A stretch of 64,000 nucleotides of DNA, taken from contig QEOQ01000670.1 of the NCBI GenBank assembly GCA_010279815.1, positions 188,716-252,715 of the forward strand, in the 5' to 3' direction. Source of the DNA: Brachionus plicatilis. Taxonomy: Eukaryota; Rotifera; Eurotatoria; Ploima; Brachionidae. The notes below the pieces were generated by a model that worked only from the letters and a program-made list of their open reading frames with translations, made no database searches and had not been told where the DNA came from. Position 1 is the stretch's first letter; every line of letters begins with the position of its first letter. Positions 24,888-36,318 of this stretch are shown here, piece after piece. The position numbers were made by a program, and so were the translations under genes.

Positions 24888-26884
24888 TTAAAATTTGTAT
24901 GGCTCGTATCTTTTAAAAGTGAATACAATTATCAATATGGCTAAAATTACAATTCCACTTAAAGAAATGAACGACACACGTGGTCCATATAAACCGTACA
25001 AGTAGGATACAACAATAGGACCAACAGCTCTGGACAAACTTCCGCAACTAGTTAAAATTCCCATCATTAGGCCTTGAGGCTTAGGACCCAGCAGCTTAGA
25101 ATAAATAGCAAAAGACATAACATTAGCTATTGAGTATCCGGTTATTAAAAGAGCAAAACCAATTAAGAATTGGAAAAATTGAACAATTGGTGTGTAAAAA
25201 CACCAGTCATAGTCTAATGGACAGCCTCTTGGAGGCTCTTCTGATGAAGTTCGAAAGCTGGTCGTCGTGTTCATTGGCACTGGTGAGGTTGTATTTTTTT
25301 GACCTGGTTGAATAGCTATAGATTTAAAATTAAATTCTAAAAACTGACAAAAAAATAAAATTAATCTACTTGGTATCTGCACTGATGGAAAGTTATCTCC
25401 CCATGGTAAAAATGCAACAACTGCAACAAATAAAAGAATATATCCAAAAAGCATTAAAGTTTTTTCTTTAAATCTAAATTTTTTTTTTTAATAATTAAAA
25501 AAAAAAAATTCAATTTACTTTTTAGTTAAAAATTTGCTCATCAACACAACTATGACTCCTAGTATTCCGAATCCGCCCAAAATCAGCCCATTGTAGAGAG
25601 TTGCTTCGCTTTTAGACCAAGCATACATGTCAATAGTCAATGGAGTACTTAAACTAATTTTGTTTTAATAAAATTGTTTTTTAACTTAATTAATTAACTT
25701 ACGTTTCAAAAAAACTGAAGATAAAACAGTTTATAAAAAATAAAATTAATGCTAGAATTATAGCTGTATGGTCTGCTGGTGGCATGTGCTTATACGATTC
25801 GCTTAAATCTTCTGGAACAAAAAAAATATTTTTTTAAATTTCTTTAAATAAAAAAAACCTGCTGAATTAACAGATAAAAGTTTATCCACATTTTTGTTAT
25901 CTATCACAACATATTCATTGAATTTTAGAAGGACTATTCCAATTAGTATCAAATAGATTATAATAGATAAAACTGCCGGACTTGTGTAAAAATTCAAGTG
26001 GAAGGCTTTGACATCAATAATTCCCGGAAACCCGACTGGAACAAGCAAAGCTTGCAAAACAGGACCTCTAATAAGAAAAAAATTTTAAAAAAATTTAATT
26101 TTTACTTAATAAATTTACATTATAAATCCGAGACCTTGGCAAGCTGATATATTAGCAAGAACAGCAGTTCGTTCGCTTACAATTGTTGCAGTTGAAGCAT
26201 AGGATCTAATAATAGCCGCAGTTGCTTAAAAAAATCAAAAATGAATTTTAATTTTTTTCCACAATATTTTTTTTTAATTTACAAGCGCCAATTCCCATTA
26301 TAAATCTAGAGGAAAGCATCCATATTTTAGGTTGTCCAAGTTTAGCCTCACCGACATCTTGTAAATATATGTATACCAGATTTCCAATTATGGTGACTAC
26401 CATGGTGACTAAAATTGGAATTTTATGACAACATATCCTATTGCTCCAGTATCCAAAAAGTGGAGATGATAATAGCTGACCAATGCTAAATGAAGAGACA
26501 ATCCATCCGAAAAATTCTGTATCCGTGGTCTCATCTATCTATTGAAAAAGACTAATACCTACAAAAAATAGCTACATTTTAAAAATTTTCTTCTTACTAT
26601 CTGAAGAAATGGCCATATTGAAGATATGGTGATGGTAAATGAGACAGCCGAGAGGAACATACAAACATAGCATACTTTGATAGAAAAAAATCTATCTCTT
26701 TTTTCCTTTTCTGTTTCTTGAGATGGAATACAAAAGCGAAATGATTGATTTCTTTAAAAAAATAAAATAAAAACGCTCTATTTGATATTTTATTTTACTT
26801 TATCTTTGGTCTAGTAATATATTTCGGAAGTTGTTGATTTATTGAAGAGCCATAGTTTTTTAAAAGTGGTGAATGTTCGTCCAT
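24888..26884 (-). CDS. mfsd8: MFSD8/CLN7-type lysosomal major facilitator transporter
   Basis: Twelve-helix MFS membrane protein; in vertebrates MFSD8 (CLN7) is a lysosomal channel/transporter whose loss causes a ceroid lipofuscinosis. The start (MDEHSPLLKNYG...) is at 26884 and the stop at 24888, with several introns of about 45-90 nt. Matching stretches are SYASTATIVSERTAVLANIS and the following glycine-rich helix, a luminal loop with CPLDYDWCFYTPIVQF, then SKLLGPKPQGLMMGILTSCG, SLSRAVGPIVVSYLYG and a final helix. An N-terminal acidic/dileucine-like SPLL fits lysosomal sorting. Exon boundaries in the middle (25.5-26.7 kb) are approximate. A divergent promoter of about 310 bp separates it from the small secreted gene. 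Confidence 0.85.
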
Positions 26885-27195
26885 TATCTAACTTTTAATT
26901 AAAAAAAATTTGTTTTTAATTTGAAATTAACTTAATTTTAAAGATCACATTTCATGTGATTTTATTTATTCATGAGGCTTTTCTTATCTGTTATGCATAA
27001 AAAAGATAAAAAGGGTTCATTTTTTGATCATTTTTTTGGAACTTTTTGACAGAATTTTGGTAATTTTTTATTTATGCAAAATTATTTTCTCAAATGATAA
27101 GATTTAGGTGAGAAAGTGTCATTTGCAATATTAACTATTACAAAAATGAAGCTCAACAAAATAATAATCTATAATTGAAAAAAATCAAGCAAAAA
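26885..27195. promoter_or_regulatory. Divergent promoter region, mfsd8 and small secreted gene
   Basis: 311 bp between two divergent starts, so it must hold both promoters. AT-rich; no clear TATA box at a standard distance was seen on either side. Confidence 0.4.
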
Positions 27196-27686
27196 ATGAT
27201 ATTTAAACCTCTTTATTCGGTTTTTTTGTTCGGTATTTTAATCAGTGCATGCTTTAGTATTGACCAAAAACTGCTTGAGAACGAAAAAAAAGATGTAGAG
27301 GAATTTATAAAAACAGTTCTTATGTCTAATCGTCAAGCGTAAATCTCAAATTTTAAATTTATAAAATCAATTTTTTTTTTAAAAATTAAAGTAATGTATG
27401 CTGTAAGATTGATCCTCCATCGATTCCAATTTTCTCAAGCGATGGACACCTGCTTCATTATCAGCAATCACCTTGCCCAGTACAATACAAGACTTGCTGC
27501 AAAGGTTTCATAAGCATTCTAGGATATTGCTTAGGTATTTTAGTTTGTAAAAAAATATTTTTTAATTATTTTTTTCTTAAAGCTCTTGATACAGCAACTG
27601 AAATGCTACCGACTTGGCAACAGCTTGCCGATTCTCAAGGTATTTCATTGACAGAGGCAATTCAGTTATCTGGCTTTTTGGGTTAA
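27196..27686 (+). CDS. Small secreted cysteine-containing protein, unknown family
   Basis: Three exons joined by two short introns with consistent phase. Exon 1 encodes a signal peptide (MIFKPLYSVFLFGILISACF) and a charged helix. Exon 2 encodes VCCKIDPPSIPIF, then SPCPVQYKTCCKGFISILGY. Exon 3 encodes a helical tail, TATEMLPTWQQLADSQG, ending LSGFLG. The mature part has six or seven cysteines, including two CC pairs, which recalls EMI-like or granulin-like modules but not closely enough to name one. Function unknown. It sits between mfsd8 and the LPMO gene, and a perfect hairpin lies about 100 bp after its stop. Confidence 0.65.
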
Positions 27687-28030
27687 ATCTATAATTCCGA
27701 TTAATAAAATTTTATCAACTATTTTTTAATTTTTCTTTTGATTCCTAATGTTGCATTATTTCTAGATAAAGCTTGGATAAATTTTAAAAAAAAATACTTT
27801 GCTCGATTGAGCAAAGTATTTTAACCATTGTAAAAGTGATTCTTATTAGCGAAAAATTAAACAAATTAGTGTCAACGCAATTGAGCTGAGCGCAGTTTCC
27901 GTAAAAAATAGTCTAACTAAAATAAACACACCATGTCCTCTGGCTCAAATGCCAATATTTTCCAAAATCTGTTTATTGTATTTAACCAGTCAATCAAATG
28001 CCAAACTATTTAACTTTTGTCTCAAAAGAG
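27687..28030. other. Intergenic between secreted gene and LPMO
   Basis: Contains the 3' end of the secreted gene, a perfect hairpin at 27791-27822 and the LPMO upstream region. No coding signal. Confidence 0.5.
27791..27822. repeat. Perfect inverted repeat / hairpin
   Basis: AAAATACTTTGCTC and its exact complement GAGCAAAGTATTTT are separated by GATT, giving a 14-bp stem with a 4-nt loop. It lies downstream of the small secreted gene. No tail of Ts on one side, so it is not a simple polymerase III stop. Confidence 0.7.
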
Positions 28031-28037
28031 TATAAAA
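28031..28037 (+). promoter_or_regulatory. TATA box for the LPMO gene
   Basis: TATAAAA lies 46 bp before the ATG at 28077, with a TCATT initiator-like sequence about 30 bp downstream. A compact core promoter with a very short 5' UTR. Confidence 0.65.
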
Positions 28038-28076
28038 ACCTAAACATTATTTGTAAATCATTATCAAAAATTAAAA

Positions 28077-29578
28077 ATGATTAAAATAATTTTATTATTT
28101 TTTGTTGGAATAATTCTGAAAGCAATTGACATAGAATGTCATGGGTTGTTGCTTGATCCTCCAGCTCGAAGCTCAGCTTGGCGTGAAGATGACAAAAAAT
28201 TTCCCAAATACTATCAAGACAATCAGATGTTTTGCGGTGGATTCGATACTCAGTGGAGAAAAAATAGTAAAATTATTAAATTATTTTTTTTAGAGCTTAA
28301 AATTAAATTACAGAGGGACGATGTGGAATTTGTGGTGAAGATTGGAGTGGACCTAAGTTATTTGAAAAAGGGGGCAAATACTACAGGGGCTTTAAAGTAA
28401 GAACATACAAAGAAAACGATGAAATTCAAGTGAAATCTGAAGTAATTATTTTTCTTATTTAAAAAATTTTTATTTAAAATATCTTTAAAAGATAACTGCT
28501 AATCATGAAGGCTTTATTGAATACAGAATTTGTAATGTAGATAAAATTAGTAAAGGAGAAGCGACCCAAAAATGCTTGAATAAAATTGTACTCAAAGATA
28601 AATACGGTAGATCAAGATTTAGAGTTTTGCCAAATTTTGTTGGAGTCATAACTAATAAACTAGTTTTACCTAAAAGTCTAACTTGCAATCATTGTGTCAT
28701 GCAATGGAGATATCATACGGCAAACAGCTGGAATGTAGATCGATATTCAGGAAGAAGTTGCAAAGGCTGTGGACCTCAGGAAGAATTTTATGGTAAGAAC
28801 TAAATTTAAAAAATTTTAATTATTAATTTTAATAATTTTAATTAAATTTTAATTTTAATTATAAGGATGTGCTGATGTTGAAATATTAAAATCAACTCAG
28901 TCAAAAAAAAAATTTGGTAGGGAGCCATCAGATTCAGACTCAAGCCAAGAAAAGCCAAACGATTCTCAGCTATTAATCGATTTATTAAATGAATTTATTA
29001 AGTTAAAAGAACAAAAAGATAATGAGGAAAATAGTGAAACAAAACGAAAAGTTGAAAGTTCCGATGAAATTAGCGCATATGTTGATTTGCCAGAAGTTTA
29101 CCAAAAGAGAAAGACTATTATATTTCCAGATCAACCAGTTCCTAGTGAAGAATTCGCAAAAAAAGATACCATGACTCTTAATGGCAATTTGGAAATTTTT
29201 GAGGAGTCAGACATCAAAACTGGTGATCCAGTCGATGATGAAAATGATACGCCTCAATCAACAAGAGAATTTGGTGAAAAACCAAACTCTTTAGTTTTTC
29301 CGGATGAGCCAAGACCAAGTGAAGAATTTTTCAAAAGAGGAATTGTAAATTTTGGAGAATTTTTAAGTGAAGAGGAGAAAAACAATGTCTATCCAGATGA
29401 AGCGAGACCAAGTGATGAATTGGTCAACAGAGAAGAAGAGCATGTTGGTGTACCTCTGCAGGGTCAAGCCGAAAGAGAAAATTTAAAAGCGCAAAAATTG
29501 GGCAAGGATTTGTTTTACAAGGCTATAAAAGAGATCTTTAAGAGAAAAATGGCTGCAATGAAACACAAAATAAAATGA
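28077..29578 (+). CDS. AA15-type lytic polysaccharide monooxygenase with acidic repeat tail
   Basis: Secreted copper enzyme that oxidatively cleaves chitin or cellulose; AA15 is the animal-rich LPMO family. Four exons with exact phases give 443 residues. A signal peptide ends at Cys21, so the mature protein starts with His22 (HGLLLDPPARSSAWR), the first histidine-brace ligand. His111 in ITANHEGF is the likely second. Family marks are FCGGFDTQW, GRCGICGEDW, CVMQWRYHTANSW and CGPQEEFYGCADVEI; Tyr206 may be the axial residue. After about residue 215 there is a roughly 225-residue acidic, charged tail not typical of single-domain AA15 enzymes. It holds three copies of a FPDEPRPSEEF-like motif. 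Tail function is unknown (wall anchoring or binding are guesses). A TATA-box promoter precedes it. Confidence 0.9.
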
Positions 29579-30324
29579 AAATTTTTTTGAATTAAATTTT
29601 TAAACAAACTTGATAATATATCAATAAAATTAATACAATAAATTATTTATTTTATTTTAATCATCTCCTAAAAATAAATAAAAATTGAGGGTTTTTCAAT
29701 TTCGGAAATAGAGCCGAATAAATGATAAAATATTGTAAGGCTAAGGGTTAGGTTAATCAACAGGCCCTTGCCATAATATACTGATAAACACTTCATTTAT
29801 TCAATTAATAAAATAAATTTTTATAGAAATGATGGGCAATAGGATTAATAGGGTATAGGATTTGTCAAATTTTTTATTTTTTTTATAAATTTAATTGAAA
29901 TTATTGAAAATTGAAAGTTTTAATGTTGAATATATCGACATCGATCTCTTTATCACAAAGTTATTTATCAATATTGAAATTAAAGATTCAAACTTTTTTT
30001 AACCATTGTTAAATTTTGCCATTGGTTCAATCAAGTTCTCCCTATTCCTTAAATATACTATATTGCACAAATCTGAAAAAAGTAAACGAAAATATAAAAA
30101 TAAAGTATGAGACGAAAAAAATGATCAAAGTTCAAAGTTTTGAAATTTTCAAACACGTGTCTTTACATAATTTGACAAGATGTTTGCTTATTTCAGATTC
30201 ATACTGTAAATATAACTTGTATTGTCTTTTAAAAAAGTGTTAAATCTAAACATTTAGCTTATTATTCATACACTCGGCCTGAATTACAGTATCACAATTA
30301 AAATAATCGGATTTTTTAATAAAA
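29579..30324. other. Intergenic with dispersed repeat
   Basis: AT-rich spacer between the LPMO gene and the first tRNA-Ser gene. It contains copy 2 of dispersed repeat family A. The ORF at 30016-30243 overlaps that repeat and is not convincing. Confidence 0.55.
29752..30053 (+). repeat. Dispersed repeat family A, copy 2
   Basis: Same block order as 6775-7143: TTAATCAACAGGC, AACACTTCATTTATT, ATTGAAAATTGA, CATTGGTTCAATCA and CTATTCCTTAAAT. Shorter than copy 1 because of internal gaps. Confidence 0.6.
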
Positions 30325-30406
30325 GACGAGGTGGCCGAGTGGTTAAGGCGATGGACTGCTAATCCATTGTGTTTTGCACGCGAGGGTTCGAATCCCTTCC
30401 TCGTCG
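30325..30406 (+). tRNA. trnS-GCU: tRNA-Ser(GCU)
   Basis: 82-nt serine tRNA with acceptor GACGAGG pairing with CCTCGTC, discriminator G, anticodon GCT in the loop CTGCTAA, a long variable arm (GTGTTTTGCAC) and T-loop GGTTCGAATCC. No intron. A T run follows within 10 bp as terminator. Confidence 0.95.
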
Positions 30407-30644
30407 ATTCTTTTTTTTTTAATATTTTAGAATAACTTATATAATATTAATATTATAATGATATTTAATTAATATTTAATATTTTATTTATATTTTTTAT
30501 ATTTTAATAATTTTGGAAAATTTTTGAGTAGCAATTTTCCTAATTTTGCAATGAGAGATTAAAATCTGATACTATCAATGCCGCTAAAAGTATAAAGTCA
30601 TTGATCCTTTAGCATATTCATTAGTTAATTCACAAACTATATTT

Positions 30645-30900
30645 AGAGCCCAGTCTGAATTATCTTAGAGACAATCCGAAAAGTTAATTTTTAAAAATTT
30701 GATTCATCAATGTTTGCCCATTTTAATTTGTTTTTTTTTTTTGAAAAATGGAATTCAAATATTTTACTCTTTGTGTTCTTAAGATCAACGCCAATATTAC
30801 TACTTTAAGTCTTTATTTCTTCTTTGAAATTGTTTTATTTTTATATTTGAATTATTTTATAATCAAATAGTAAAAACCAAGTTTTCTTTTGAATTTGAAA
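30645..30900 (+). repeat. Dispersed repeat family B, copy 1
   Basis: Matches 38669-38980. Shared blocks in order are GAGCC(C/G)AG, GAGACAATCCGAAAA, TTTTTGAAAAAT, ATTCAAAT.TTT, AGATCAACGCCAATA (GATCATCGCCAATA in the other copy), and CAAGTTTT..TTTGAATT. Confidence 0.55.
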
Positions 30901-31124
30901 TGATTACTTTTCTAATTGAGATAAAAAATAAACAAAATCAAAATCGAAAGATCAATGCGGAAAATAGAGTGAAAAAAAGTAGAAACAATTTTAATACTTA
31001 ACTCATAATTTGATTAATAAAAATTATATAATTGAAAATTTTTTTTTTTGCCTTTTGTTTCTTTTTTAAAATTTGTACAAAATTTACTTTTTTTAAATTT
31101 TTTTACTAAAAATTACCACTATTA

Positions 31125-31380
31125 AATAAAATTTCACGTAAAATTACGTGAAAAAAAGTAATTTCTTTTTTTTCGAATACAGGCCCAAAAGATTTTTAAA
31201 AAGTCAGAAAATGTCAAAATTCTCAAAAAAAAATAATATTTTTTGGAATTTTTACTTTTTCTAAAAATTTACGTAATTTCCGGTAATTTTACGTGAAATT
31301 ACGTAAAATCTGGTAAATTTACGTAATTTTTCATGAAATTACGTAAATCTATGTAATTTCACGTATAATTACGTAAAAAC
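31125..31380. repeat. Cluster of TTACGT/ACGTAA motifs
   Basis: About ten occurrences of the palindromic core TACGTA or its near form CACGTA, in a context like AATTTCACGTAAAATTACGT, within about 250 bp. A related cluster is at 62425-62580. The spacing is irregular, so it is not a simple satellite. Confidence 0.6.
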
Positions 31381-32146
31381 AGTTTTTCGTAGCAATACTG
31401 TAAATCAAAATTTAGAATTTAATGTGTTACGGTGATTTTAATGAATTAAAGACAGATGCAATTAATTTGTCACTGTCAATTTATAAAATGTGTCATTTTG
31501 TAAAATGACTTGGAAATTTTGGAATTCCATATAAAAGTTGACTTAGAGTTTGGCTTGAAATGTCATGGGAAGATATTTCTATAAAAAATTTTGATAAATT
31601 AAATTATTAATGAAGTGTTTTGATTAATTTTTATAAAATTTAAATACTAAAATATTTTTTTTATAAATGAAAATAAATTTTTGGAAAAAAAATAAAAACA
31701 TGAAAAAATTATTTATTTTGATTTTTTTTTGAATTTTTTAAAAGCCCAGTCAAAGAAAAAAGGGAAATATTATTATTTGCCAATTCATTTTATCAAAATG
31801 ACACATATAATAAATTTACAGTGAAAAATCTATTAATCTTTAAGAGATAGAATTATTTATTTAATTAAAAACACAAAGATGATTCGTTATGTTTGATTAA
31901 TTAAAAATTGATAAATTTCTACTGAAAGATTGGTAAGGTTAAGATGATAATTATTATTAAAAAGAATTTTGGTTTTAGGACGACTCTTCAGTTGAAAAAA
32001 ATAGATTTTATTTGTGAACCAAAAAATAATATATATTTATAATAATTTTTCAAAAGAACCTTAGTTTTAAAAGCTCCAAAAAAAAATTTTTGGATTAGGG
32101 ATAATTTGAAATCGTTAAAGTTAAATTCAGAATAAAATATTAGTAA

Positions 32147-32257
32147 GACAGTATGGCCGAGTGGTCTAAGGCGCCAGACTCAAGTTTGAAACACAACTTA
32201 GACAATGTGTGTTCTGGTCAGTGTATACTGGCGTGGGTTCAAATCCCACTGCTGTCA
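32147..32257 (+). tRNA. trnL-CAA: tRNA-Leu(CAA), intron-containing
   Basis: Identical by eye to the 18013 copy including its intron. The T run after the gene is a pol III terminator. Followed 84 bp later by tRNA-Ser(GCU) on the opposite strand. Confidence 0.95.
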
Positions 32258-32341
32258 AATTTTTTTTTACTAAATAATTATTGATTTTTCTTCAAGATAA
32301 AAAGTAAATACTGCAAATTTTGAAATTTAAAAAAAAAGAAT

Positions 32342-32423
32342 CGACGAGGAAGGGATTCGAACCCTCGCGTGCAAAACACAATGGATTAGCAGTCCATCGC
32401 CTTAACCACTCGGCCACCTCGTC
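32342..32423 (-). tRNA. trnS-GCU: tRNA-Ser(GCU)
   Basis: Same 82-nt sequence as the 30325 copy on the opposite strand. Convergent with the preceding tRNA-Leu; the spacer is conserved in other modules. Confidence 0.95.
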
Positions 32424-32677
32424 TTATATTAGAGCCGTATATTTTTAAATTATAATATTTAATTTAAAAAATGCCAAATTTCTAAAAATCCAGAAAAAAT
32501 AAAAAAATTCAAAACTAAATTTTTTTATCTTTAATTATCTAACTTGTAATCAAAATAAATTATTATTCAATTCATTTTGAGAGTGAATATACTAAATGAA
32601 TTTTAATTTTTAATCATTTAACTTAATTTTTAAAAATTTAAATCCTTTTTTTTAATTTTAAATAAAATTCCTTTAAC
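32424..32677. other. Intergenic
   Basis: AT-rich spacer between the tRNA-Ser and the TTAA element. No signal seen. Confidence 0.4.
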
Positions 32678-34342
32678 ACTAGAAGCACCAAAACGAGTCA
32701 TTTTGACTCGTTATGAAAATTAAGGAATAAATCATATATTTTATGTTCAAATTTATATAAATTATTAAATTAATTGAATAAAAATAGTAAACTAATAAAT
32801 TTTAGTCTTTTCTTAAGCCTTATAAAATATCCATGGTGAATCACACTTTTTACAAATACCCTCTATTTCTTCTGTACAATTTCCACACCCTGCTTTTTAA
32901 CATTTTGAACAAAAATTTGTCGCTTTTTAATTACCACATAAACGAATTTGAACAAATTTTTTTTTATTTTTTATTCTTACAAAACAGGAAGCAGAAAGTA
33001 ATTCTAGGCGAACACGAATCAGATTGGCTACCGGTACTAAGCGGTGTCCCACAAGGATCTGTACTCGGCCCTACACTCTTCGTCATCTACATCAACGACA
33101 TCAGTGATGGAATTACCAATCAGCCGAAAATGTACGCCGACGACACGAAAATTCTAGCCAAAATAGACCCGAGCCACCCTGAAAACAGCACCACAAGTTT
33201 ACAAAACGACATAAACACAATCAACGACTGGTCAAACAAGTGGCTGATGAGATTAAACTTATCGAAATGCAAAGTAATGCATATCGGCAAAAACAACCCA
33301 AAAGCAACCTACACAATGTCAGACCACAGCTCAAATACAAACATTAGAATAACTGAAACCACAAGCGAAAGAGACCTCGGCATTTTTATCTCTAATGATC
33401 TTAAGCCATCACACCAAGTTTGTAAAGCCGCTGCTAACGCAAACTTTATACTCAGCTCATTAAAGAACGCTTTTACCCTAAGAGACGCAAAACTCTGGAA
33501 AAAGCTTTACATATGTTATATTAGACCGCACTTGGAATTTGCAAGCTCGGCCTGGAGTCCATACACCCAGAAAGACATAAAATTGCTAGAAAAAGTACAA
33601 CACAGAGCCACGAAAACCATACATGAGTTCAAAAGCTTAAACTACGAAGATCGATGCAGCAAATTAGGGCTAACTACACTAAAAATAAGGCGTATCCGCG
33701 GAGACATAATACAGAAATTTAAGCTTGAATCAAATCTAGAGCACATAAACTGGTACGCAAAACCGCTATGCTCGGAGCCGCGAGGGGGTCATAGAGGACT
33801 TTTCAGGCGTGAAATAGTAAGATGTTGTAATCCAAGGCACAATTTTTTCAATAACAGAATTGTTAACTTTTGGAACGGCCTACCAGACGAAGTCATCAAC
33901 TCAATTACAGTCAACTCATTCAAGAACAACCTCGACAAGCATCTCGCCACCGCTACAGGGCGTCATCTACTGTTGACGCGCTCCGCATGATCATTTCATG
34001 CCGCGGTTTTTCTTACTACTACTACTACTACTAATATTTGAATTTTGAAAGTTATTCTTATTTCTAATGCTCAAAAAAAATTATGCTCAAAAAAAAAAAT
34101 ACTTAGATATTAGCGGCCAAACACCGAAAGAAGAGTCATTTTGACTCGTTGGTGCTTCTAGTAGTATATACTTGATTTGGCACAAAGACAAATTTTTTTG
34201 AATTTAATTTTAGTTAATTTAGAAAGTTATTCTTATTTTTATGCTGAAAAAAAAATATTGTGCTCAAATAACAAAAATTGACTTTGATTTTAGCGGCCAA
34301 AAATCGTAAAAGAGTCATTTTAACTCGTTGATGCTTCTAGTG
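32678..34342. mobile_element. TTAA-flanked element (piggyBac-like ends) interrupted by a LINE fragment
   Basis: The left end after TTAA reads CACTAGAAGCACC and continues with the palindrome AACGAGTCATTTTGACTCGTT. The right end carries the inverse (GTTGATGCTTCTAGTG) at 34342, followed by TTAT, a near match to a TTAA target duplication. A second right end (GACTCGTTGGTGCTTCTAG) lies about 180 bp earlier, near 34145-34163, so the right end is duplicated in tandem. No piggyBac-type transposase is present. The inside is mostly a 5'-truncated LINE. The class call rests on the TTAA and the end palindromes. Confidence 0.6.
32985..34032 (+). mobile_element. 5'-truncated non-LTR retrotransposon with reverse transcriptase C-terminal part
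   Basis: The open frame (to 33990) encodes the palm and thumb of a LINE reverse transcriptase. It has SGVPQGSVLGPTLFVIYIND, the catalytic MYADDTKIL (YADD), WSNKWLMRLNLSKCKVMHIG, CYIRPHLEFASSAWSPY and a C-terminal FWNGLPDEV box. The sequence upstream of about 32985 in the same frame is low-complexity and unrelated, so the element is truncated within the reverse transcriptase. It ends in a short TAC-type microsatellite at 34015-34032, as in several LINE clades. Codons are much richer in G/C than the surroundings and the frame is intact, pointing to a recent insertion. Jockey/CR1-like clade by style, not resolved. Confidence 0.85.
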
Positions 34343-35155
34343 TTATTGAAAAGCAAAAAATTAAAAGACAAAAAATTTGAAAAAAAATTAATTTGTTTCT
34401 ACAAAAGATTTTTCGAGTTTTGATATATTTTATGTGATCTTCATGTTAATATTCATAGCAATGAGTCATAGATCATTTACGAAACCCGAACAGAGATTCA
34501 ATAAATTTTTAGAAAATATAAAAAGTTTTAAATTCAAAAATTTTATGATTTTTAGAATTCTGGGCAAGTGACAATAAAGTCTCAGCCATAATATTTTGTC
34601 TTCCAAATGGGCAGTGTATCATCTTAAGACCATATGTAAAATTCTAAATACAACATATTTTATCCATAAAAAAATCTCTTAACAAGCAAAATTTAAAATT
34701 TTTCTCAATTAAATTATTGATAAAAAATGAATAAATTATTCACACTTTAACTTTAATAAAATTATGATATTTTGCTATGTTACTTTAGAGCAGCTGATAT
34801 CCAAAACAAAGTAAAATGGCGAACAAAATCATAAAATCTTGAGATTTATTCAAACCTTTTACGTTCAATTTAAATCATTCCCTTTCCAGATAGTTATTCG
34901 TACAATTTTTTCCTATAAGAAGACTCATTTTTTACAAACACTTCAAAATCATGTGATCAAACTTCCAGCGCTATATAAAAACTTAAATGATTCATTTAAG
35001 TCTACAACAAAAATTGCGCATATTAAAGTCTGTGTGTGTATTGCTTCCAAAATGGCAGTCTAATGTTAATTGTTACCTAATATTGCGTTTTATTATTTTT
35101 AAAATTTGGAAGGAGAGGTCACATAACTTGGCAAACTAATCCTCTAAATTTTTCT
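34343..35155. other. Intergenic upstream of cathepsin L
   Basis: AT-rich, slightly less simple than elsewhere. The ORF at 34839-35063 has no recognisable features. No other signal seen. Confidence 0.5.
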
Positions 35156-35163
35156 TATAAATA
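35156..35163 (+). promoter_or_regulatory. TATA box for the cathepsin L gene
   Basis: TATAAATA lies 51 bp before the ATG at 35214, the same arrangement as for the LPMO and Cys-rich secreted genes. Confidence 0.6.
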
Positions 35164-35210
35164 CCAATGTTAAATTTGAAAAAATCTTATTATTTTAGAG
35201 ACAAAATTGA

Positions 35211-36318
<1,108 letters not shown>

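Larger units (their letters stand above)
30407..32146. other. Intergenic with two repeat types
   Basis: AT-rich spacer between tRNA genes. It carries dispersed repeat family B (30645-30900) and a TTACGT-motif cluster (31125-31380). No exon recognised. Confidence 0.55.

Noticed and set aside
32833..32984. N-terminal part of the reverse-transcriptase frame (from MVNHTFYK)
   Set aside because: Low-complexity sequence upstream of the LINE truncation point that happens to be in frame; not part of the enzyme.
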